A DNA stretch of 64,000 nt from Torymus aiolomorphi (Eukaryota > Arthropoda > Insecta > Hymenoptera > Torymidae): positions 92,563,800-92,627,799 of the forward strand of contig CM070876.1 in NCBI GenBank assembly GCA_036365515.1, given 5' to 3'. The position numbers were made by a program, and so were the translations under genes. The notes below the pieces were generated by a model, which worked only from the letters and a program-made list of their open reading frames with translations, was not told the DNA's origin and made no database searches. This document shows, piece after piece, positions 45,403-56,204 of this stretch. How positions within the stretch are numbered: position 1 is the stretch's first letter; the number at the start of each line of letters is the position of its first letter.

Positions 45403-45879
45403 TTGCAAAGCATAGGTTAGTGATAACCTAATAATTAACGAATTTTAACAGGTCGAGACTCGCGTTGCGGAATTAATTATTGCGAGAATAATTAATTATT
45501 TTAAACAATTGTAAAGTATGTGCAAGGGTAATCAACTGAAAGGTTCCTAACCTTGCTTGGAGGATAATTACCCGGCCTGAACGTAACAGTACCTCAGGAA
45601 ATTACTTGTAAAGGCCGAGCAATTGTTGCAATAATTTGCGAGGACAACAAGGAGGATAGTTATGAATTATTTATTAATTATTTATCATATTATTTATTAA
45701 TAATTGTTCTAAGGTAAGTTACAGCGTTCTATATCCTTGTTGGTTAATAAACGTGCACGATGGGGGGAAAACACGGTTCGAGTAGCAACTAATAGCGAAT
45801 CCGGAGGGGGAATTTGCAGCTCGGTGGAAAATTCCGAATCAGCGGGGTAGGTCGCACAAACGTTTGCTCAGGCGGGAAC
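45403..45879 (+). other. Gypsy leader, first part
   Basis: Untranslated leader between the primer site and the tandem repeats. It is AT-rich at 45430-45720 and holds no open frame of note. Confidence 0.4.
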
Positions 45880-46335
45880 TTTAATTGCGCGCGCATCGAT
45901 TTTGGGCTCCGCGCATGCGCAGCGGGTGAAAGGTGAAATAGAAATTTCACTCACGCGAGTTCGTTTGCGCATCTGGAGGGTTAATTTGCACACATACCGA
46001 TTTTGTGTTCTGTGCATGCGCAGCGGACACAAAGTGAACTTGAAATTTCACTAGCGCGGAAACTTTTGCGCATCGGATGAGTAGATTTGCGGAAATATCA
46101 ATTTTCGATTCTGCGCATGCGAAGCGGGTAAAAATCGAATTTGAAATTTCACTACCACGGAATCGTTTGCGCATCGGATAGGTAGATTGGCGCTAACACC
46201 AACTTTCGATTTTGCGCATGGGCAACGCGCGAAAAGCCAAAACTTTGGTTTTTTTTCTCGCGAAATAGTTTGCTTGTGCGACAAATTTATTTGCACACGC
46301 ATTAGTTTTGGGTCCGCGTACGCGCCGCATTTACA
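45880..46335 (+). repeat. ~102-bp tandem repeats in the gypsy leader with TGCGCATGCGCA motifs
   Basis: Five units carry the motif at about 45910, 46010, 46112, 46214 and 46316: GCGCATGCGCA, TGTGCATGCGCA, TGCGCATGCGAA, TGCGCATGGGCA and a decayed CGCGTACGCGCC. Each is followed by GAAATTTCACT-like and TTTGCGCATCGGAT segments. The motif matches the recognition sequence of NRF-1, whose Drosophila relative is Erect wing. The position, in the leader upstream of gag, is where gypsy itself carries its Su(Hw) insulator repeats. Confidence 0.75.
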
Positions 46336-46626
46336 TAAGACAATTGAAGTTTAGAGCCCGTCAAATCATTTGCGCAAGCGCGAATTACTTTCACGCCACA
46401 CGTAGACAGCGACATAACCTACAGGCAAGCGGATAAAAGCGAGTTTATCCCGATCTAGCGTGCGAAGGCCATGCCACCAGTTGGAAGATCGTTATTTCTG
46501 TAGTCAGTAGTAATCCAATAGGTATCTTGTGAAGGATACCACTGGCAGTGCAAAAAGCACTTTCAAGTTCCGCGTAGTTTAACTTGAAATTCCCTTACGC
46601 AGACACTTATTGCGAACGATTCTCTG

Positions 46627-47771
46627 ATGGCGTACCACATACAAGAAGCCATGGAGGACTGAGGGCTATCGCTCACGCAGACTGAGATTGATAGCTTCCT
46701 GGCGCATTTGGACATAAGGCGCTATGGCACACTGTTCAGGGAATTGGACAGACTGAGTAAGTGGATGTTGGGAATTTATTGGCCAGAAGACCTTGTAGAG
46801 CCAGCAGGGCCGGGAGATGCTATCGCCCGGCGGAAAACGCTGATTGAAGAGCTTCTGGGCAAACTCCTCAGAGGACGACGGCACATCCGCGCAAACCTCC
46901 ACGTAGGAAATGCACCCACTGGAGGCAGTACTGAAGAGCGTGCAGATCCTTAAGATCCTGAGGCAAACGACAGCAGAGACGTCGTCACAGGCCCAACACC
47001 CACATCCCCATGAGTACACGGCGAACGACAAGACCGTGGACGTCAGAGAGACTTCGTGGCAATTCCAAAGAGACCAGCACGCGTAACGCTCCGAGACGAA
47101 CACCAACGCACAAGAGTCATCCGAAGGAGCTGACAATGGACAACGGCCGCAACCAGGAGATATGCAGCGTCTCCTGTCGAGTGATGGAACAGAGTTCTAG
47201 GTGCCGAGGGACGTCGGTTTGTTATTAGCGGAGCTAATAACTAAAATAAGATCGCTGGAGGATAGATTGTCGAACTACCAGCGACACACGGCGTCCAGCA
47301 CCAGAATAACCGACAACAGACCAGGATAGAACGTGCCCTTTGAGGATACGTTCTTGGTTCCAGACGAGCAGGAAGTCTGGGACCAAAGGCAGCCTCCGCC
47401 AACCGCCAGCTTGCCTCCGAAAACAGGCTGGTTTACGAAAGGTAAACTGGGTGGGGGGTGACCGCCGAAGCTCGGCGAGGGGTACGAGTTAACCCAACTA
47501 CACGGTGGCAGGCACGTCGGCTAATTTCTTGAGGTCGGAGTTATACCACTCGAGAGATATAGGTCAGATCGTGCGCAAGTGGCAAATACGCTTCTCTGGC
47601 GCGAAGAGCCAGAGCATAGACGTATTGTTAGCAAGGCTAGAAGATTGCATAGTTCTGGCCAACCTCACAGAGGAGGAAGTGTTGTCTTTGTTATCGGAAC
47701 TGTTCACCGACACGGCCGCCACGTGGTACAGAGTTACAGCTAGCGTGTCCAGATACTCCAGAACACAATAG
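46627..47771 (+). pseudogene. Gypsy gag remnant
   Basis: The start ATG is at 46627, but a stop follows after ten codons (GAGGACTGA). Frame fragments continue: 46708-46950 (RYGTLFRELDRLSKWML), then short offset pieces. The segment 47505-47771 has the retrotransposon Gag pattern IVRKWQIRFSGAKSQSIDVL and LANLTEEEVLSLLSEL, ending TAATWYR. No protease, RT or integrase of gypsy type follows: after 47771 the sequence changes to copia integrase. Multiple stops and frameshifts make it non-functional. Confidence 0.75.
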
Positions 47772-48752
47772 TATATAATATAATGGTTTCTGCTACAGAG
47801 TAGCAGAAAGGTTTAATTGCACATTGGAGACAAAAGTTAGGTCAATAATGTATGACTCTGGTTTGCCGTCTAACATGTGGGACTTAGCGCTAAAAACAGC
47901 TGTGTATGTGTATAACAGAACACCTCACAGATCGTTAGATATGAAAATACCACTGACAGTACTGGCTCCGAATTTTAGACTAGATTTAAATAAACTCAAA
48001 CGTTTTAGATGTGTTAGCATGTTTATAATACCCAGAAACAGTAACTATAAATTCGGAGAGCAGGCAAGAGGGGTTTTCTGGTAGGCTATAAACCTACAAG
48101 GTTCATTATCTATGTACCGGAAGAAAAGAAGCTTTATGAGAGTAGACATGTTAAATTTCTTGAAAACAAAGTGTATAGGAAAATCAAAAATGCAGGAACG
48201 GAAATCGCGAACAAACAGGTGTTGAGTAGTTCAGATAAACGTAATAAATCTAAAAAGGAAGGAGTATTTGATGCAATACCGAGAGCAAAGGGAGTGTTTA
48301 ATTCAGATAGTGACTCAGAGTCAGAAGTGAGAGAGAGAGAGATATAGAGTATCATGCATTACTAGCTAAAATACAGGGAGATCCGCAAACTTACCGAGAA
48401 GCGATTAACTCAACAGAGGGAGAAAATTGGAAGTGGGCAGTAGAGTCAGAATTAAATTCACTTAAAGATAAGGGAGTATTTGAAGTTGTCAAAAGAGAAA
48501 GTTTGTTAATGGGAAAAGCTAAGAGTAACATCTTAGATTCTAGGTCGATTTTTAAACGAAAGATGGATGAGGCATGTAACGTTAAATATAAAGCTAGGAT
48601 AGATATCAGGGGATTTAAAGACAAAAATAATTATGATTTGAGAGAAACGTAGATTGCCTTCGGTTAGATCCTTTCTTGCAATAGCTAATAAAAACAAGCT
48701 ATATTTGAAACAGTTAGCCTGTCAAAAACTGCCTTTTTGTATGGAGAAATTG

Positions 48753-48756
<4 letters not shown>

Positions 48757-48790
<34 letters not shown>

Positions 48791-48985
48791 TGTATAACGT
48801 TAGTTCCCAGGACCTCATGTTACTGTATACCTATACGTGACTAAAGAAATAATGTCTCTTATGGGGGCCGATGTCCTCAAAACTGACGTTAAACATATGT
48901 AGATTCAGGGACTGTCTCCAAAACTAACAAATGTCCCCGAAACCAACGTTAAACATCTGGAATGTCCTGGAAACTAACATAAAAC

Positions 48986-49018
<33 letters not shown>
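48757..49018. repeat. GTCCTCAAAACT word array between (TA)n runs
   Basis: TA runs lie at 48757-48786 and 48991-49018. Between them are words GTCCTCAAAACTGACG, GTCTCCAAAACTAAC, GTCCCCGAAACCAACG and GTCCTGGAAACTAAC, plus the 16-nt core TGACTAAAGAAATAAT at 48838-48853. The core is the same as at 5127 and 26337, whereas the words differ (GTCTGCATAAGT there). The element is inserted in the copia RT. Confidence 0.7.
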
Positions 49019-49021
<3 letters not shown>

Positions 49022-49654
49022 GGTGACCCATTTTAATCGCTACACCCGGATTTTTCGGATCCTAAGACAGATAGGAAAAAATGATTCAGACAAAAGTTGT
49101 AGGGAACGAAGGGGGCCAAACGATGGTCCTAACAGCTTTGACCTTGAACTTGACCTTCAAGGTTATTTCAAGGTCAAGTGGTTTTTTTTAATAGGAACAC
49201 CTATTTTTGACCCCGGATTCGGAAAGAGCGGGAAATTTTACGTTCAAAATCATATTGAGACTTTTTTTTCAAGGTCATTTCAAGGTCATTTCAAGGCCAA
49301 ATGAAGGTCGAACTCCGAAAAATCCATTTTATGTCGTTTTTTCCATGAGTCACAGGCTTAAGTGGTTCAAACTGATCGTAGGTTTAATAGGGAAACCCAC
49401 ACACCCAAAACTTTCACATCCTAGTAAACAAATATCAAACTTGCACATCCGAACCCCATGCTCTTCATAGCCTCACATGCTAAACTGTTACACCAGACAT
49501 CCCCCAGTCCCACACATCTCTACCCCATGTCTGATGTTTGTTTAACGGAAACTTCAAGATCATTAAAGCTTCTGTTGTAAATGTGTTAACCTTACGTTTA
49601 GCGCTACCCAGAAACAACGACGTGGACGTAGTAAGGATTGTTTCCTTTGGGGTG

Positions 49655-49985
49655 CTTGATTAAAGTGAGTCCCCTTGCCTCTCACTGTTCAGGGTGCTTG
49701 ATTTAAGTGAGTCCCTTCGCCTCTCACTGATCGGGGTGCTTGATTAAAGTGAGTCCCCTTGTCTCTCACTGTTCAGGGTGCTTGATTTAAGTGAGTCCCT
49801 TCGCCTCTCACTGATCGGGGTGCTTGATTAAAGTGAGTCCCCTTGCCTCTCACTGTTCAGGGTGCTTGATTTAAGTGAGTCCCTTCGCCTCTCACTGATC
49901 GGGGTGCTTGATTAAAGTGAGTCCCCTTGCCTCTCACTGTTCAGGGTGCTTGATTTAAGTGAGTCCCTTCGCCTCTCACTTATGT
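49655..49985. repeat. 42-bp tandem repeat, left arm (8 units)
   Basis: Two unit types alternate, GGGTGCTTGATTAAAGTGAG and GGGTGCTTGATTTAAGTGAG, giving an 84-bp higher-order repeat. The array ends at the stop codon region of the minus-strand transposase. Confidence 0.9.
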
Positions 49986-49991
49986 GTTTAT

Positions 49992-51056
49992 CTAACTTCG
50001 AAGAAAATGTTCGAAATTACGACCATTTGCTTCCAGGCACATGGTCAAACGCCTTTGGAAGTGGCGAACGGTGTTTAGCAAAGTTTGCCTTGGAATGGCA
50101 GCGCATGCTCGACGAATTCTGTCCATCATGTCTACTCTTGTGGTGGGCCTTTCCTCAAAAACGGCATTTTTTAAATACCCCCATAAGTAAAAATCTGATG
50201 ATGTAAGATCTGGTGAGCAAGCAGGCCATTCAACCGGACCACCTCGACCAATCCATCTGTTACTATACTGCTCATTCAAAAAAGTCCTGACAATTCGAGC
50301 GAAATGTGGTGTTGCGCCGTCCTGCTGGAGTCACATTCTTCGTCGCGTTTCTAAGTCAACATCTTCCATCAATACAGGTAGTTCATCTCTTATTAGCGTT
50401 AAGTACGTGTGTTGATTAACATTTTCTTCGAAAAAATAAGGGCCAATCACACATCCATTAATAATCCCACACCATACCATAATACTCCATCGTCTTTGAT
50501 GGTTTACAGTTCTGACCCAATGAGGATTAACATCAGACCAGTAATGGCAATTATGTCTATTCAATTCCCCATCACTTTGAAATTTTGCCTCATGAGAAAA
50601 AAGAACAAAATTAAAAAAGTCTGAATCATTTTCTATCATTTGTAAAGCCCATTGGCAAAACACAATACGCTGTTGAAAATGAGCAAACTGTAGCTCTTGG
50701 ACCAGAGTAATATGATACGCATGATATCTAAGCACCTTCATAATTCTTAAAAATGTACTTTTTGGAAGACCGATTTCCCTTTCGATTCGACGAGCGCTTA
50801 TCTGTGGGTCAAGATGAATTATTGCCAGAATAGTCACAACCCGATTATCATTTTCATTATATTGATGGCGCCTACGTTGACGAACCATGTGTCCACCACG
50901 AGCTCTTTGAGTTAAACGTCTGATAGCCATAGCGTCAGGGTGTCGTCTGTCTGGATAGCGTTCAGCATAAATTCTTACCGCAGCACGATAATTACTTCGG
51001 CTTTCTCCTAAAGCCAACATCATGTCAACGATCTCGTTGGGCGGATAGTCAGCCAT
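49992..51056 (-). pseudogene. DD41D transposase, left copy
   Basis: From the ATG at 51056 the frame encodes a helix-turn-helix region of the DUF4817 type (PPNEIVDMMLALGESRSNYR, residues 4-23), a second HTH with ISARRIEREIGLPKSTFLRI, and the catalytic core. The first Asp codon has become His (FSHEAKF, CAT at 50592-50594). A Trp codon has become TGA at 50331-50333, just before LQQDGATPH. The rest (50279-49992) continues with the third Asp in SPDLTSSDFYLWG. Second-to-third Asp spacing is 41 residues by the count that gives 34 in mariner Mos1. The copy is doubly dead. Confidence 0.9.
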
Positions 51057-51496
51057 TTCAGAGCCAGCTATTAATTACTATTAAATTTGAATAGTGAAAT
51101 GGTATAAAAAATATTAATAATTATAATATTTGCCCGTATGCGGTCGCGACCAAAAAAGAAAAATGTTCCTAAATTATGGTAACTTTATCTGACTAAGTGT
51201 ATTTGCCAAAAGTACTCCGATTGTCACACTTTTGTAATTGTAAGTTTTATAATAAAGTAATAATCATTAAATTATTTCTAATTTGAACTGCACATAATAC
51301 TAAAACTTGCTTTTATTTTAAATATTGTGAATTATTGCCGTTCAAACTTGAGAAATACTAATATTGATAATGTAATCATTAAAGGCACATTTACAAATAA
51401 TTTCTGTTCCGTCAAGATTTTTGTACAAAAAAGAAATGTTGTATCTTTATTTTTTTGAAAGTTATGACTTTTCTTTTTAAACAATGACATTTTTTT

Positions 51497-52449
51497 ACGA
51501 CACCCTGACGCTATGGCTATCAGACGTTTAACTCAAAGAGCTCGTGGTGGACACATGGTTCGTCAACGTAGGCGCCATCAATATGATGAAAATGATAATC
51601 GGGTTGTGACTATTCTGGCAATAATTCATCTTGACCCACAGATAAGCGCTCGTCGAATCGAAAGGGAAATCGGTCTTCCAAAAAGTACATTTTTAAGAAT
51701 TATGAAGGTGCTTAGATATCATGCGTATCATATTACTCTGGTCCAAGAGCTACAGTTTGCTCATTTTCAACAGCGTATTGTGTTTTGCCAATGGGCTTTA
51801 CAAATGATAGAAAATGATCCAGACTTTTTAATTTTGTTCTTTTTCTGATGAGGCAAAATTTCAAAGTGATGGGGAATTGAATAGACATAATTGTCATTAC
51901 TGGTCTGATGTTAATCCTCATTGGGTCAGAACTGTAAACCATCAAAGACGATGGAGTATTATGGTATGGTGTGGGATTATTAATGGATGTGTGATTGGCC
52001 CTTATTTTTTCGAAGAAAATGTTAATCAACACACGTACTTAACGCTAATAAGAGATGAACTACCTGTATTGATGGAAGATGTTGACTTAGAAACGCGACG
52101 AAGAATGTGGCTCCAGCAGGACGGCGCAACACCACATTTCGCTCGAATTGTCAGGACTTTTTTGAATGAGCAGTATGGTAGCAGATGGATTGGTCGAGGT
52201 GGTCCGGTTGAATGGCCTGCTTGCTCACCAGATCTTACATCACCAGATTTTTACTTATGGGGGTATTTAAAAAATGCCGTTTTTGAGGAAAGGCCCACCA
52301 CAAGAGTAGACATGATGGACAGAATTCGTCGAGCATGCGCTGCCATTCCAAGGCAAACTTTGCTAAACACCGTTCGCCACTTCCAAAGGCGTTTGACTAT
52401 GTGCCTGGAAGCAAATGGTCGTAATTTCGAACATTTTCTTCGAGGTTAG
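51497..52449 (+). pseudogene. DD41D transposase, right copy
   Basis: This inverted copy starts at RHPDAMAIRR, so the first 38 or so residues are missing. A T run near 51825-51829 is one base shorter than in the left copy, causing a stop at 51848. The frame then continues through SDEAKF, where the first catalytic Asp is intact, and LQQDGATPH (Trp intact) to SPDLTSPDFYLWG and the C-terminus at 52449. Its lesions are different from those of the left copy. Confidence 0.9.
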
Positions 52450-52451
52450 AT

Positions 52452-52712
52452 AAACACATAAGTGAGAGGCGAAGGGACTCACTTAAATCAAGCACCCTGA
52501 ACAGTGAGAGGCAAGGGGACTCACTTTAATCAAGCACCCCGATCAGTGAGAGGCGAAGGGACTCACTTAAATCAAGCACCCTGAACAGTGAGAGGCAAGG
52601 GGACTCACTTTAATCAAGCACCCCGATCAGTGAGAGGCGAAGGGACTCACTTAAATCAAGCACCCTGAACAGTGAGAGGCAAGGGGACTCACTTTAATCA
52701 AGCACCCCAAAG
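52452..52712. repeat. 42-bp tandem repeat, right arm (6 units)
   Basis: Inverted counterpart of 49655-49985 with two fewer units, showing that the arms have changed copy number independently since they were duplicated. Confidence 0.9.
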
Positions 52713-54642
52713 GAAACAATCCTTACTACGTCCACGTCGTTGTTTCTGGGTAGCATGTGAGGCTATGAAGAGCATGGGGTTCGGATGTGCAAGTTTGATA
52801 TTTGTTTACTAGGATGTGAAAGTTTTGGGTGTGTGGGTTTCCCTATTAAACCTACGATCAGTTTGAACCACTTAAGCCTGTGACTCATGGAAAAAACGAC
52901 TTAAAATGGATTTTTCGGAGTTCGACCTTCATTTGACCTTGAAATGACCTTGAAATGACCTTGAAAAAAATGTCTCAATATGATTTTGAACGTAAAATTT
53001 CCCGCTCTTTCCGAATCCGAGGTCAAAAATAGGTGTTCCTATTAAAAAAAACCAATTGACCTTGAAATAACCTTGAAGGTCAAGTTCAAGGTCAAAGCTG
53101 TTAGGACCATCGTTTGGCCCCCTTCGTCCCCTACAACTTTTGTCTGAATCATTTTTTCCTATCTGTCTTAGGATCCGAAAAATCCGGGTGTAGCGATTAA
53201 AATGGGTTATCGTGTATATATATATATATATATATATATAGGGAAATTCCAGAAGGAATTACCAGCATTAATGAAATCAGAAAGAACAATTTGTGGAAAC
53301 TGCATAAATCGCTTTATGGCCTCAAAATTAGTCCGAAAAAACAATAAGTTCACACAAGTGGTAGAAAAATTAGGATTCAAAGCAAATTATTTTGATCCAT
53401 GTTTGTTTATGAAATCAAATTCTAAGGGGTAGATTTTTATATTGTTGTATGTTGACGATATTTTGATAATGGGAAATAATGAGTCTGAAATCAAACACAC
53501 TATTATTAAATTAAATGAGTCGTTTGTAATTAAAAATCTGGGTCAGCGAAAAGAATTTTTGGGAATAAAAATAGAAAGAGATGAGAGGAATTGAAGATTG
53601 ATTTCAAGCCAAGAGAAAGTTGTAACAAACATGCTGAAGAAATTTGGTTTTGAAAACATTCGCCCTGTTGCCACACCCATGGTGACTAGTCAGGTACCGA
53701 ACAGGGAAAGGAAGAACAGAGAGCAGGACGAAAATAATTTGGTGTCGGTTCCTAACAGATTGTTTAGAGAAGTGGTAGGTTCGTTGCTGTATCTGGAAAA
53801 TTGCACAAGGCCAGACATATCATATGCTGTAAATGTGCTGAGCAGGCATCAAATTACTCCAACTAATCTAGAATGGAATATGACTAAACAAGTAATGCAG
53901 TACTTGTCAGGTACAAGACACTACGAGTTAACTTATGAAGCTAAGTCAGATGGACTGATAGGTTAATCGGATGCTAGTCTGTAAGATTGCAAAAACTTTC
54001 TGACAACGTGTGGATTTGTTATTAAAATATATGGCAATGTTGTTGCATGGAGAACGCATAAACAACTGGGGTGGCTTTGTCCACTTGTCAGGCTGAGTAC
54101 GTTGCAATGAGTGAGGCATGTCAGGAGATGATGTCGTTACCCAACTCTGTCAAATGTGTGATTGGACAAAACTTATAACCTATGACTTTATATTGTGATA
54201 ACATGGCAGCGCGGGCTTATGCTGAAACCGATGGTGGTAACAAATTAAGATATATGGTAGAAAGAAGGTACCATTATGTTAAAAAGTGTATCAAAAATAA
54301 ATATGTTAGAACTCTGTGGATATCATCTAAACAGCAATTGGCTGATATATTCACGGAAGCATTGGAGAAAAATTTCCATAATAGTTTAACATATAAAATA
54401 CTTAATAAATCAGATAATTAACTGTGTGTTCTATTTACAGGTGAGAAAGAGAACTGGTACGATGAAGAGTAAAGAGAGGGGTGGAAAGTCAGTCTAAGGA
54501 GTAAAGCAGATGAAGTGATGAAAACTTAAAGACTGACAATATTAAGATAGTTGTAATAAGCGGTCCTGTAAATAAGAGCTTATATGTAGTGATAACAGTA
54601 CATGTAAATAAGAGCGTATAATCGGTTGTGACTGAGAGGGAG

Positions 54643-54860
54643 TGTAGAATTCTGGATGCAGTAACACCTATTATACGGCGGCTGTAGTAGTAGAGGGGAG
54701 CGACGCGTAGCGCGGTAACGAGCGCCGAGCGAGCGCACCGGTAGTCGACCTTTGTCGATTGCGCAAGCAAGACGAGTTAATGAGAGCATTGAGTTAATTG
54801 AATAAAGCCAAAGTTCATTTATTCGTTGTATCTATTATTTTGCGTCATCCTACCAAACAA
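54643..54860 (+). repeat. Candidate 3' LTR of the dead copia
   Basis: A purine tract GAGAGGGAG immediately precedes TGTAGAATTCTGGATGCAGT, as a polypurine tract precedes an LTR. AATAAA is at 54801-54806. The right end is uncertain (near 54860), and no 5' partner exists in the window to confirm it. Confidence 0.5.
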
Positions 54861-54879
54861 ACTGTGTGTGTGTTCTGGA

Positions 54880-54945
54880 CTGTACACACACACCTACACG
54901 CACCCAAACGCACACGCGGACACACGCGCGCACACACACACACAC
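54880..54945. repeat. (CA)n-like microsatellite
   Basis: Interrupted CA/CG-rich dinucleotide run with ACACACGCGCGCACACACAC. Confidence 0.9.
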
Positions 54946-55034
54946 AGGCACGAAAATTATTTTTATTAAAAACAACGGATTTTAGGGCCAAAAGTCTTAA
55001 AACATGTTCTTGAACATTTTTTGATTCAAAAATA

Positions 55035-55590
55035 TTTTTCGCCGTTGCAAAGCTTCCTCTTTAAGGAACAAAAAATTCGCGATATGAAATTCGATCCGAA
55101 TCATCTCCATTCGGGGGTGAAAAGGGGCCAATATAGCAAAAAATACAGGAAAATATCGATAACAAAATCACCATTCGGGAGTTTATTAGTCTCAGACAAA
55201 TTTTATTGCTGGTATTTCTCCCAGATGTTGCCTTGCAAAAAAATTGGTGATATGAAATTCGATCCGGATCATTTACATTCGGGGGTGTAAAGGGACAAAT
55301 ATAACGGTAAGTACACGAAAATGTCAACAAAAAAATCACCACTCGGGAGATTATTAGTCACAGACAAATTTTATGGCTGGTATTTCTTCCAGATGTTGCC
55401 ATAGCCTTACAAAAAAATTGGCGATATGATATTCGATCCGGATCATTTTCATTCGGGGGTGTAAAGAGGCTAAAATAGCGAAAAGTACACGAAATATCCA
55501 TAAAAAAATTACGACTCGGGAGTTTATTAGTTTCAGACAAATTTTATGGCTGATATTTCTTCCAGATATTGCCATAGCCTTGTAAAAGCA
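55035..55590. repeat. ~175-bp tandem repeat, three units
   Basis: Repeated landmarks are GATATGAAATTCGATCCG (55080, 55250, 55422), CATTCGGGGGTG (55108, 55278, 55450), CGGGAGTTTATTAGT (55175, 55343, 55518) and CAGATGTTGCC (55222, 55391, 55563). Minus-strand open frames follow the repeat and are not called. Confidence 0.85.
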
Positions 55591-56204
55591 GCTGCCAATT
55601 AATTGGCAAGATGCTTTCTCAAACTAATTTATCGATTCCATTTTTTAAATTTAAAAAACAAAAGTAAATTTTTCACAACAAAACTTTATTATTAAATAAA
55701 ACTGTTTTCTTGGTGGATTTTTGTTGTTTGTTAAATAATTTGACTGAATATAAAAAATATCTTTTTTTTATTTTTCATTTATGTATCATATACAAACAAT
55801 TAATTATTGTTATAACACATTTTAAAGAAATACATTAGTTTGAAAAAGAAAAGTATGTATTGGCAATAATCTAATAAATATTTGTTTTGAAACGGGTAGT
55901 TAACTACTATCCTGCTCGACTTAGTGGTTTAAAGTAAATCCATCATTGTAACAATCATACAAATATAATAAATAAGTTATACTTCTTAACAAAAGACAAC
56001 GAATTGTTTTGAAATTTAACAGAGAGGTAGTTTTTTTCATATTTAAAAATCAACATTTTTATGAAATATTTTTATGAAATTTTTACCATATTCATATTTT
56101 GAAAGTCAATTATTATCGTTGCCCTAGTACACGTAGCCGCGGGACTAAATTTGAAATTACTTTCTCGGGGATATACCGTAGTACACAATAATTATTTTAT
56201 TTAT
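55591..56204. other. Gene-free stretch with a dispersed repeat
   Basis: Positions 55595-55660 (TTGGCAAGATGCTTTCTCAA, ATTTATCGATTCCATTTT) match 3360-3425. The rest is AT-rich with no gene. The right edge is the terminus of the next transposon. Confidence 0.5.

Larger units (their letters stand above)
49019..53214. mobile_element. Palindromic ITm (Tc1/mariner) DD41D transposon
   Basis: The ends CACGGTGACCCATTTTAATC and, on the other strand, CACGATAACCCATTTTAATC are flanked by TA, as expected for this superfamily. The inverted arms run from each end to about 50950 and 51497, so each arm is 1.7-1.9 kb and contains most of a transposase gene. Only 50951-51496 is single-copy. Each arm has a subterminal 42-bp tandem repeat. 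Both transposase copies are defective. The flanking TA runs make the exact target duplication impossible to size. Confidence 0.9.
47790..54420 (+). pseudogene. Copia-type pol remnant, split by nested insertions
   Basis: Integrase C-terminal sequence starts near 47800 (YRVAERFNCTLE, NMWDLALKTAVYVYNRTPHR). The linker and RT start lie at 48080-48740 (INSTEGENWKWAVESELNSL, then YKARIDIRGFKDKN). The RT stops at a (TA)n near 48757 and resumes at 53240 (SLYGLKISPKK in one frame, YVDDILIMG at 53447). It continues through RPDISYAVNVLSRHQ (53810) and RNase H to 54420 (KQQLADIFTEALEKNFH). Gag, protease and most of integrase are missing. There are many frameshifts and stops, for example at 53430 and 53593. 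The 4.5-kb gap holds a word-array element and a DD41D transposon. It belongs to a different copia lineage from 34675-39938. Confidence 0.85.
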
